Origin: Nitrospirota bacterium
GTDB taxonomy: Bacteria > Nitrospirota > Thermodesulfovibrionia > UBA6902 > DSMQ01
NCBI GenBank assembly: GCA_016207865.1
Contig: JACQZD010000052.1
Location: 1-34,903, forward strand
Direction of reading: 5' to 3'
Length of the DNA stretch: 34,903 bases
Position 1 is the stretch's first letter. Every line of letters begins with the position of its first letter. The position numbers and the translations under genes were made by a program. Below the pieces are notes generated by a model that made no database searches, was not told the DNA's origin, and saw nothing but the letters and a program-made list of their open reading frames with translations. Positions 24,594 through 30,007 of the stretch are shown piece by piece.

Positions 24594-26225
24594 GTGCCGG
24601 GTAAAGTTTACATAGTAGGAGCCGGCCCCGGTGACATCGGGCTCTTTACGGTAAAAGGGGTTAAATGCCTTCAAAAGGCAGAGGTAGTCGTCTATGACTT
24701 TCACCTCAATGCCCAGATACTGAATTACATAAACCACAATGCCGAGTTTATCTATGCTGGAAAACGCGGCGGACAGCACACCCTCACTCAGGAGCAGATA
24801 AATCAGGTACTTGTTGATAAGGCAAAACAGGGCAAGGTCATCTGCCGTTTAAAAGGGGGCGACCCGTTTGTATTCGGCAGAGGCGGCGAAGAGGCGGAGA
24901 CGCTCTCAAAAAACAATATTGAATTTGAAATTGTTCCCGGTGTAAGCTCTGCAGTTGCCGCGCCTGCTTATGCAGGAATTCCCCTGACCCACCGTCTTTA
25001 TTCATCATCTTTTGCAGTGGTCCCAGGCTATGAAGACGCATCAAAAGAGGAAAGTTCAATCAACTGGGCAAATCATGCAACAGGCGTAGGAACCATAGTC
25101 TTTCAAAAAAAAAAAAAAAATATCAGCACCGCATGCCGGAGGCTTATTGAAAACGGCAGAAACCCTGATACGCCGGTTGCCGTCATAAGATGGGGCACAA
25201 GACCCGAGCAGACGACCATTACAAGCAATCTAAAAAATATAGCCCGGCTAATCAAAGCAGAAGATATAAAACCTCCGGCAGTAATGGTCGTAGGCGATGT
25301 TGTAAAGCTTAGAGACAAGCTTAAGTGGTATGAAAAAAAACCGATGTTCGGGCATAGAGTGCTCGTCACAAGAGAACACTCAGGCGGTTTTGAGCAGTTG
25401 GAAGAATTAGGCGCTGAAATAATGGAGTTTCCCACTGTTGAAATCGTGCCGCCTAAAGACTGGGGTAAACTTGACAAGGCTGTTGCAAAGATAGACTCAT
25501 ACAACTGGTTAATATTCACAAGCGCAAACGCGGTGAAATTTTTATTCCGGCGACTTTTTGAACTGAATAAAGACATCCGCGATTTGAAGGGGTTGAAAAT
25601 CTGCGCCATAGGCGCAAAAACAGCAGAGGCGATTAATATGTTCGGGATACGGGTGGATTTAGTGCCTGAGGAGTTCAATGCGGAAGGACTTGTAGAAACC
25701 TTCAAGAAAGAACTTGAGAAGATAAGAAGTTCAGAAGATAAGAAAAAAGTAAAGGGGTTAACTCTCTCAACTTCTCAGCCTCTCAACTTCTCAACTTCTC
25801 AATTACCAAACTCCGAACTTTTAAAGGGAATGCGCTTTTTATTGCCGCGGGCAGAGGTTGCGCGCGAAATCTTTCCTGAAAAGGTTAGGGAGCTTGGCGG
25901 TGAGATAGATGTTGTTACTGCATACAGGGCAGTAAAGCCTGAAGTGCACGGGAAAAGGCTGAAGAGATTTTTAAAAGAAGGGAAAATCTCAATAGCGACA
26001 TTTACCAGCGCAGGGACTTTTAAAAATTTCGTGGAAATAATGGGCGAGGATGCTTACGGGCTTTTAAAAGGCATCGCAATCGCAGTGATTGGTCCCGTAA
26101 CTGCAAAGGCGGTTCAAAAAGCCGGCTTGATGGTAGACATCATGCCAAAAGAGGCAACCATTGAGGCAATGGTCAAGGCGATAATTGAATGGGCCGGGAA
26201 TGCCCCCTTAAAAAAGGGGGGCTGA
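24594..26225 (+). CDS. Uroporphyrinogen-III C-methyltransferase / uroporphyrinogen-III synthase fusion
   Basis: Bifunctional tetrapyrrole enzyme, 543 residues, GTG start at 24594. Residues 1-250 form the SUMT (CobA/CysG-C type) domain with YIVGAGPGDIGLFTVKG, CRLKGGDPFVFGRGGEEAE, VPGVSSAVAAPAYAGIPLTH and VIRWGTRPEQ. Residues 255-535 form the HemD domain (VLVTREHSGGFEQLEELGAE, FTSANAVKFLF, FTSAGTFKNFV). It makes uroporphyrinogen III and methylates it toward siroheme or corrin. Three oddities: an A16 run (25105-25120) turns the conserved VF-x-MG-x-x-N segment into VFQKKKKN; a CTTCTCAA repeat inserts STSQPLNFSTSQ in the HemD part; and the final residues NAPLKKGG are encoded by a palindromic repeat. 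Confidence 0.9.
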   Translation: MPGKVYIVGAGPGDIGLFTVKGVKCLQKAEVVVYDFHLNAQILNYINHNAEFIYAGKRGGQHTLTQEQINQVLVDKAKQGKVICRLKGGDPFVFGRGGEEAETLSKNNIEFEIVPGVSSAVAAPAYAGIPLTHRLYSSSFAVVPGYEDASKEESSINWANHATGVGTIVFQKKKKNISTACRRLIENGRNPDTPVAVIRWGTRPEQTTITSNLKNIARLIKAEDIKPPAVMVVGDVVKLRDKLKWYEKKPMFGHRVLVTREHSGGFEQLEELGAEIMEFPTVEIVPPKDWGKLDKAVAKIDSYNWLIFTSANAVKFLFRRLFELNKDIRDLKGLKICAIGAKTAEAINMFGIRVDLVPEEFNAEGLVETFKKELEKIRSSEDKKKVKGLTLSTSQPLNFSTSQLPNSELLKGMRFLLPRAEVAREIFPEKVRELGGEIDVVTAYRAVKPEVHGKRLKRFLKEGKISIATFTSAGTFKNFVEIMGEDAYGLLKGIAIAVIGPVTAKAVQKAGLMVDIMPKEATIEAMVKAIIEWAGNAPLKKGG

Positions 26226-26229
26226 GGGG
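26203..26229. repeat. Palindromic repeat CCCCCTTA...AAGGGGG(c)TGAGGGG
   Basis: gcccccttaaaaaagggggg followed by ctgagggg. The same family occurs at 26973-27003, 28267-28298 and, degenerate, near 29957-29990. It encodes the C-terminal residues of the HemD fusion and supplies its stop codon. Confidence 0.75.
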
Positions 26230-26238
26230 TAGTTGCAC

Positions 26239-26278
26239 TTGACTTAGTCAAGGACTTAGTCTATTATAAGTCAGGAGG
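26239..26278 (+). promoter_or_regulatory. Promoter and tandem-palindrome operator of the Phd/PIN module
   Basis: -35 TTGACT (26239-26244), a 17-base spacer and -10 TATTAT (26262-26267). The palindrome GACTTAGTC occurs twice (26241-26249 and 26253-26261), 12 bases apart, one overlapping the -35 and the other touching the -10. A strong AGGAGG (26273-26278) sits six bases before the ATG. This is the expected layout for autoregulation by a Phd-type antitoxin. Confidence 0.65.
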
Positions 26279-26284
26279 CATTGA

Positions 26285-26518
26285 ATGACTACGGTAAATG
26301 TGCATGAGGCAAAAACTCATTTTTCCAGACTCTTAAACCGGGTCGGCAGCGGTGAAGAAATCATAATCGCAAAGGCAGGGAGGCCCGTAGCCCGCATGCT
26401 TCCCATTATTAAAAGGATTAAGAAACGCGTATCAGGAACAGCCAAAGGGCAGATTATTTTAAAAGACAATTTTGATAAGCCCCTGCCAGGTCATATTTTG
26501 AAAGAATTTGAGCAATGA
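26285..26518 (+). CDS. Phd/YefM-family antitoxin
   Basis: Type II antitoxin, 77 residues. The N-terminal Phd/YefM DNA-binding fold is clear: MTTVNVHEAKTHFSRLLNRV, then GEEIIIAKAGRPVARMLPI. The C-terminal part (KGQIILKDNFDKPLPGHILK) is the toxin-neutralising tail typical of Phd partners of PIN toxins. The stop overlaps the toxin start by four bases (ATGA). It has its own promoter with repeated palindromes. Confidence 0.93.
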   Translation: MTTVNVHEAKTHFSRLLNRVGSGEEIIIAKAGRPVARMLPIIKRIKKRVSGTAKGQIILKDNFDKPLPGHILKEFEQ

Positions 26519-26907
26519 AAGCTTTGCTGGACACCCACGCGTTTCTCTGGTGGATTCTGGATATTCCTAAATTACCCCCTCAAGTCCGCAGTATAATCAG
26601 TGATGGCAATAATGAATTATTTCTAAGCGCGGCAAGCTGCTGGGAAATTGCAATTAAGGCTCAAATCAACAGGATAAAACTGCCCGCAAAGCCTGACATC
26701 TTTATATCTGAACAATTAGCCATGAATGCTGTTCAGGCCTTGCCGATTCAAATAAGCCATGCCCTTCATGTCTTTAACCTTCCTCTTTTGCACAGCGACC
26801 CTTTTGACCGCATGATTATTGCCCAGGCGCAAATGGAGGATTTGCCGGTTTTAACTTCAGACCCCTTGATTGCCAAGTATAAAGTTAAAGTTATCTGGAA
26901 GGGGTAA
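26515..26907 (+). CDS. PIN-domain toxin (VapC-like ribonuclease)
   Basis: Probable Mg-dependent RNase toxin, 130 residues. PIN acidic residues are visible as D6 (LLDTHAFLW), E44 (SCWEIAIK), D95 and D98 (HSDPFDRMI), and D116 (LTSDPLI). The DTHAFLWW start and PFDRMIIAQA are hallmarks of the PIN subgroup partnered with Phd antitoxins. Translation is coupled to the antitoxin by the ATGA overlap. All catalytic positions are present, so the module is likely active. Confidence 0.93.
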   Translation: MKALLDTHAFLWWILDIPKLPPQVRSIISDGNNELFLSAASCWEIAIKAQINRIKLPAKPDIFISEQLAMNAVQALPIQISHALHVFNLPLLHSDPFDRMIIAQAQMEDLPVLTSDPLIAKYKVKVIWKG

Positions 26908-27225
26908 TTGTGAAAATTACCTTTATCAGAACTGGCTTACGGTGTATTATCTACAAAAATTCCTAATACATTCCCCCTTAACAAAGGGGGCGCAGGGGGT
27001 TGTTATTTCGTCATTGACTTGAAAATAGGAATTGTTGTAACCGTCATTGTACGGCTTGACCGGACAATCCAGACTTTAGTTGTTTTCCTGGATACCCCGA
27101 TTAAATCGGAGTATGACATTAGAGAGAAATTTTCATACTCTTTTATGACCCCGAGACTTCGGGATCATGTCATTCCCTTGAAAACGGGAATCCAGAGTTT
27201 TCTGATGTTATTAAAATAAATATTT
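26908..27225. repeat. Gene-free stretch packed with repeats
   Basis: No credible gene here; an in-frame run at 27019-27219 is entirely repeat sequence. The stretch begins with gtgaaaattacctt...cggtgtattatcta, which recurs at 28213 onward. Then come a CCCCCTTAAC...GGGGG palindrome (26973-27003), a main-family repeat (27043-27117, tgtacggcttgaccggaca and ccccgattaaatcgg), and a further hairpin block (27143-27197, ccccgagacttcggg and cattcccttgaaaacgggaatcc). Confidence 0.75.
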
Positions 27226-27357
27226 ATGACAAACATCTCTGCTAAAAAAATCACTTTCCTTTTCCTTGTCATGTTCGTGCTGGGGCTTGCGGGAACTGCC
27301 TTTGCCCAGTCAGAGGACGAGGCGCTGAAGCGCTATCCGCAGAACTGCTGGATATAA
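27226..27357 (+). pseudogene. Truncated copy A of the TPR-CHAT signal-peptide start
   Basis: A 43-codon remnant with an intact signal peptide ending GLAGTAFAQSEDEA, matching the first residues of the TPR-CHAT protein at 30008 (GLAGTAFAQSEDEAVKLY). After EDEALKRY the similarity stops and a TAA follows. It lies directly upstream of MNT-HEPN module A. A second, frameshifted copy is at 28399. It could still be translated as an exported small peptide, but is more likely a leftover of gene duplication and truncation. Confidence 0.7.
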
Positions 27358-27411
27358 TAATGGTTTATGATATAATGAAACTAAAAACAAGCTTATTTTT
27401 TTGGATACAAT
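27325..27411 (+). promoter_or_regulatory. Shared leader segment with extended -10 promoter, copy A
   Basis: This 87-base segment is identical to 28502-28588 apart from one base. It contains an extended -10 element, TGATATAAT (27368-27376), which would start transcription about 27383, about 56 bases before the MNT gene. The downstream part includes acaagctta and ggatacaat. Confidence 0.6.
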
Positions 27412-27438
27412 TTCGAAAAGGAAGTTTGAAAAAAATAT

Positions 27439-27768
27439 ATGATAAATAAAGAACTCATTAAAAAAGCTGTTGCAAAGATATCTGCTCAGTTCAATCCTCA
27501 GCGTATTATCCTTTTTGGCTCATATGCGAGGGGCACCGCTGATGATAAAAGTGATATTGACCTTTTAGTGATATGTCCTCTAAGGAAAAGGCGACGGACC
27601 TTAATGCTTGAAATGGATAGAGTGCTGAAGGGTTTAAAATTGGCAAGGGATATTGTTGTGCTAAGTCCGGGGGAATTTGAGATTGAAAAAGAAATCTCAG
27701 GCACAATAGCCCGTTATGCATGGAAGGAAGGAAAGCCCCTCTATGAACATAAACAAAAAAGTAAATGA
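27439..27768 (+). CDS. MNT-domain nucleotidyltransferase, antitoxin of module A
   Basis: Minimal nucleotidyltransferase, 109 residues. It carries the Pol-beta motif GSYARGTADDKSDID (G27, S28, D39, D41). Members of this family paired with HEPN proteins act as antitoxins by nucleotidylating the toxin (MntA/HepT type VII systems); the role here is inferred. The 3' end overlaps the HEPN gene start at 27743. Expression probably comes from the extended -10 promoter at 27368. The protein is only distantly similar to the MNT of module B. Confidence 0.88.
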   Translation: MINKELIKKAVAKISAQFNPQRIILFGSYARGTADDKSDIDLLVICPLRKRRRTLMLEMDRVLKGLKLARDIVVLSPGEFEIEKEISGTIARYAWKEGKPLYEHKQKSK

Positions 27769-28156
27769 AATTGCAAGAGAATGGATTGGACATGCCGAAG
27801 AAGATTTGCGGCTGGCAAAACATGCATTCAAGCTCTCAAGTTCGTGCCCATATAAACTGGTTGCTTTTCATGCACAGCAGTGTGCTGAGAAATATTTAAA
27901 GGCTTTTCTGACAATTAAAAATGTGGATTTCCCTTATACGCATAACATATCCCTGTTGCTGGAGTTATGTTCTTCCTATGCCGACTGGGCAAAAGATTTG
28001 CACGAAGCTGAGGATTTAACCCCCTATGCAATTACCGCCCGTTATCCCGGAAAAGATAAAGTAACTAAAAAAGACGCCGTTAAAGCTGTAGAGACTGCCA
28101 ATAAAGTTCGTAAGATAATCAGAAAGGTTTTAAAACAACACAGTATAAAACCATAG
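27743..28156 (+). CDS. HEPN-domain protein, toxin of module A
   Basis: All-helical HEPN protein, 137 residues, from ATG 27743 preceded by ggaagg. An in-frame ATG at 27716 is further inside the MNT gene and less likely. Family features are WIGHAEEDLRLAKHAF, FHAQQCAEKYLKAFL, THNISLLLELC and the terminal TARYPG block. At the place where module B has R-x6-H (RISEYYSHARY), this copy reads YAITARY, so the histidine is replaced by threonine. The protein may be a non-catalytic HEPN or use another residue. It overlaps its MNT partner by 26 bases. Confidence 0.87.
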   Translation: MNINKKVNEIAREWIGHAEEDLRLAKHAFKLSSSCPYKLVAFHAQQCAEKYLKAFLTIKNVDFPYTHNISLLLELCSSYADWAKDLHEAEDLTPYAITARYPGKDKVTKKDAVKAVETANKVRKIIRKVLKQHSIKP

Positions 28157-28398
28157 AACTTCTGCAATGGAAATAGCAACTTATGTCATCCGGTTTATTT
28201 CTCTCCTTAATGTGTGAAAATTACCTTGATAGAGGGCGCCCTGCGGTGTATTATCTATTCAAAAATTCCCCCTTAACAAAGGGGGACTGAGGGGGTTGTT
28301 ATAAAGGATTGTTATAAAAAAACCTATAAATCCGTCATTCCCCGATTTAATCGGGGAATCCAGTCCTTTCCAATGTTATATAATGAAAAATAAATTCC
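28157..28398. repeat. Gene-free stretch with repeats before module B
   Basis: Contains gtgaaaattaccttgat...cggtgtattatcta (about 28213-28256), matching 26908-26952; a CCCCCTTAAC...GGGGG palindrome (28267-28298); and a half copy of the main repeat (gtcattccccgatttaatcggggaatcc, 28334-28361). The order of these blocks is the same as in front of module A. No coding potential is seen. Confidence 0.75.
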
Positions 28399-28497
28399 AT
28401 GACAACCATCTCCATTAAAAAAATCACTTTCCTTTTCCTCCTTGCCCTGTTCGTGTTAGGGTATGGCGGGAACTGCCTTTGCCCAGTCAGAGGATGA
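28399..28497 (+). pseudogene. Truncated, frameshifted copy B of the TPR-CHAT signal-peptide start
   Basis: Starts like copy A (MTTISIKKITFLFLLALFVL), but a small insertion in ttagggtatggcggg shifts the frame. GTAFAQSEDE is then read as GNCLCPVRG and stops at 28497. In DNA the homology continues through tgcctttgcccagtcagagga and on into the shared leader. It lies directly upstream of MNT-HEPN module B. Confidence 0.7.
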
Positions 28498-28501
28498 GAC
28501 A

Positions 28502-28588
28502 CTGAAGCGCTATCCGCAGAACTGCTGGATATAATAATGGTTTATGATATAATGAAACTAAAAACAAGCTTACTTTTTTGGATACAAT
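28502..28588 (+). promoter_or_regulatory. Shared leader segment with extended -10 promoter, copy B
   Basis: Matches 27325-27411 at 86 of 87 positions. The extended -10 TGATATAAT is at 28545-28553, giving a start near 28560, about 40 bases before the MNT gene of module B. Confidence 0.6.
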
Positions 28589-28600
28589 AGTGATTTAAAA

Positions 28601-28978
28601 ATGCAAACTCAAAAAGAAACCAAAAAAACTACCGTAGCCTTAAAACTCAAAAAAAATATCAAACGGATTCTCCTAAATATAGCAGGGAAAATCAGGGATA
28701 ATTATCATCCCGAAAAGATAATCCTTTTTGGCTCATACGCCTATGGAACACCTACAGAAGACAGCGACATTGATATTGTCGTTATTAAAAAAGAAAATCG
28801 AGACATCTCTCCAATTGACAGAAGCATAGAAATCAGGAGAATACTTGCTGACGAAAACAGGCAGTGGGCTATAACGCCAATTGTTTATACACCTAAAGAA
28901 TTGGAATACCAGCTCTCAATCGGTGATGACTTTGTCGCTGAAATACTTGAAAAAGGGAAAGTCCTTTATGCCAGATAG
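28601..28978 (+). CDS. MNT-domain nucleotidyltransferase, antitoxin of module B
   Basis: A 125-residue nucleotidyltransferase with a Lys-rich N-terminus and the motif GSYAYGTPTEDSDID (G44, S45, D56, D58). The C-terminal EILEKGKVLYAR matches the usual ending (compare EGKPLYEH in module A). It overlaps the following HEPN gene by 11 bases. As in module A, it is expected to modify or neutralise its HEPN partner. Sequence divergence between the two MNT proteins is large compared with their nearly identical upstream leaders. Confidence 0.88.
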   Translation: MQTQKETKKTTVALKLKKNIKRILLNIAGKIRDNYHPEKIILFGSYAYGTPTEDSDIDIVVIKKENRDISPIDRSIEIRRILADENRQWAITPIVYTPKELEYQLSIGDDFVAEILEKGKVLYAR

Positions 28979-29363
28979 AACAAAGGCGGCTCAGGAGTGG
29001 TTTGAAAAGGGCAGGCATGATATTGAAGGGGCCAGACTGCTTTTTGAAAGAGAACATTTTACTGATACTATTGCAATGCTGATACAACAAGCATTGGAAA
29101 AATATCTAAAAGGCTATCTCATTCTGCATGGGTGGAAATTGAAGAAAATTCATGATTTGATACCCCTTCTTGCAGAGGCCACTACACATAATTCAACCTT
29201 CCAAACATTTGAAGAAGATTGCAGACGCATAAGTGAATATTATTCCCACGCCAGATACCCCGGCAGGATGCCGATAGATTATCCAAGAGAAGAAATCAGA
29301 AAATCACTTGCCGCAGCGGATGAATTGATTAAGCTTCTGGAAATATTAAAGAAAAGGAATTGA
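28968..29363 (+). CDS. HEPN-domain protein, toxin of module B
   Basis: HEPN protein of 131 residues starting at ATG 28968 (MPDRTKAAQEWFEKGRHDIE), within the MNT 3' end. A longer frame from 28881 is inside the MNT gene and is rejected. Features are IQQALEKYLKGYLILHGW, KKIHDLIPLLAEA and RISEYYSHARYPGR, the latter giving an R87-x6-H94 pattern compatible with the HEPN RNase R-x4-6-H motif. The stop overlaps the TTG start of the next reading frame (TTGA). Confidence 0.88.
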   Translation: MPDRTKAAQEWFEKGRHDIEGARLLFEREHFTDTIAMLIQQALEKYLKGYLILHGWKLKKIHDLIPLLAEATTHNSTFQTFEEDCRRISEYYSHARYPGRMPIDYPREEIRKSLAAADELIKLLEILKKRN

Positions 29364-29839
29364 AACGAGAGTTATCAAAAGCAAACGAACGTGCAGCTGA
29401 GGCTAACCAAAAAGCTGCTGTGTTGAATAAGCGAGCTGCTACACTTGAAAAAGAGGCAGAACAATCTCGGTTAGAAACAGCACGAATAAAACTACAAATT
29501 TCTTGGCGAGAGATTACGCCAGCACAACGCCATAAAATTATCGGTGTGCTTAAGTCGCATCCTCTTTCAATAGATGTAGTCTGCGTTGGCAGTGACCCAG
29601 AAGCTTGCGAGTATGCCCAGCAATTAGTAGCCGTATTGAAGGCTTCAGGATCAAACCCGAAGTTCGTGAAACTCCTTGCGGCATCAAACAATCCATCTGG
29701 ACTTTTGCTCGGGGGTACAAGTGGCCCTGATATGGAACTTCTGGGAACCGCCTTTCGCACGGCAGGTATCCATTTTTCTGCGGGCAGAAATATTCCTAAT
29801 TTGGAAATTCGGATAGGGACAAAGCCACACGCACAGTAA
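29360..29839 (+). CDS. Coiled-coil protein with unnamed C-terminal alpha/beta domain, probably a fragment
   Basis: 159 residues if started at the TTG overlapping the HEPN stop. Residues 1-45 are an Ala/Glu/Lys coiled coil (KANERAAEANQKAAVLNKRA). Residues 47-155 form a domain beginning WREITPAQRHKIIGVLKSHP and ending LEIRIGTKPHAQ. I recognise this two-part pattern from unnamed bacterial proteins that usually carry N-terminal transmembrane helices before the coil. Those are missing here, so this looks 5'-truncated and joined to the HEPN gene. No promoter or ribosome binding site is evident. Codon choice looks less G/C-ending than in neighbours. An attC-like palindrome follows 32 bases after the stop, suggesting arrival as an integron-type cassette. 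Confidence 0.6.
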   Translation: MKRELSKANERAAEANQKAAVLNKRAATLEKEAEQSRLETARIKLQISWREITPAQRHKIIGVLKSHPLSIDVVCVGSDPEACEYAQQLVAVLKASGSNPKFVKLLAASNNPSGLLLGGTSGPDMELLGTAFRTAGIHFSAGRNIPNLEIRIGTKPHAQ

Positions 29840-29871
29840 TCATCAAAGAAATAACGCCATGACAAAGTTAT

Positions 29872-29955
29872 ACACAATAAGGCGTTCAAGGAGACAGGAT
29901 TAAATGCTTTTTGTTTTCGTTCAATCACCTGTGCCCCTGCGCCTTAACTTTAGCA
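29872..29955 (+). other. attC-like imperfect palindrome (decayed integron recombination site?)
   Basis: Left arm TAAGGCG...ACAGG (29878-29898) pairs with right arm CCTGT...CGCCTTA (29928-29946): 7-bp and 5-bp perfect stems flank an asymmetric bulge, with a loop of about 29 bases. ACACAAT just outside the left resembles a decayed RYYYAAC and TTTAGCA outside the right a decayed GTTRRRY. The left arm contains TTCAAG, frequent in attC sites. The gene at 29360 lies upstream in the orientation expected of a cassette. No integrase is present here. Confidence 0.4.
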
Positions 29956-30007
29956 GTCCCCCTTAACGAAGGCGGATTCAGTGGGATGTTGTAACAGAAT
30001 AAATCTT

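Noticed and set aside
27019..27219. Open frame of 66 codons between the PIN toxin and MNT module A
   Set aside because: It is composed entirely of main-family palindromic repeats (RLDRTIQ, TPRLRDHVIPLKTGIQ are typical repeat translations) and has no ribosome binding site.
26908..28600. CRISPR array suspicion because of regularly recurring short repeats
   Set aside because: Repeats are palindromes of several families with irregular spacing and no constant repeat-spacer unit. No cas gene is present.
29851..29889. Hairpin ataacgcc/ggcgtt as a transcription terminator of the small gene at 29360
   Set aside because: No T-run follows, and the right arm is part of the better-paired attC-like palindrome.
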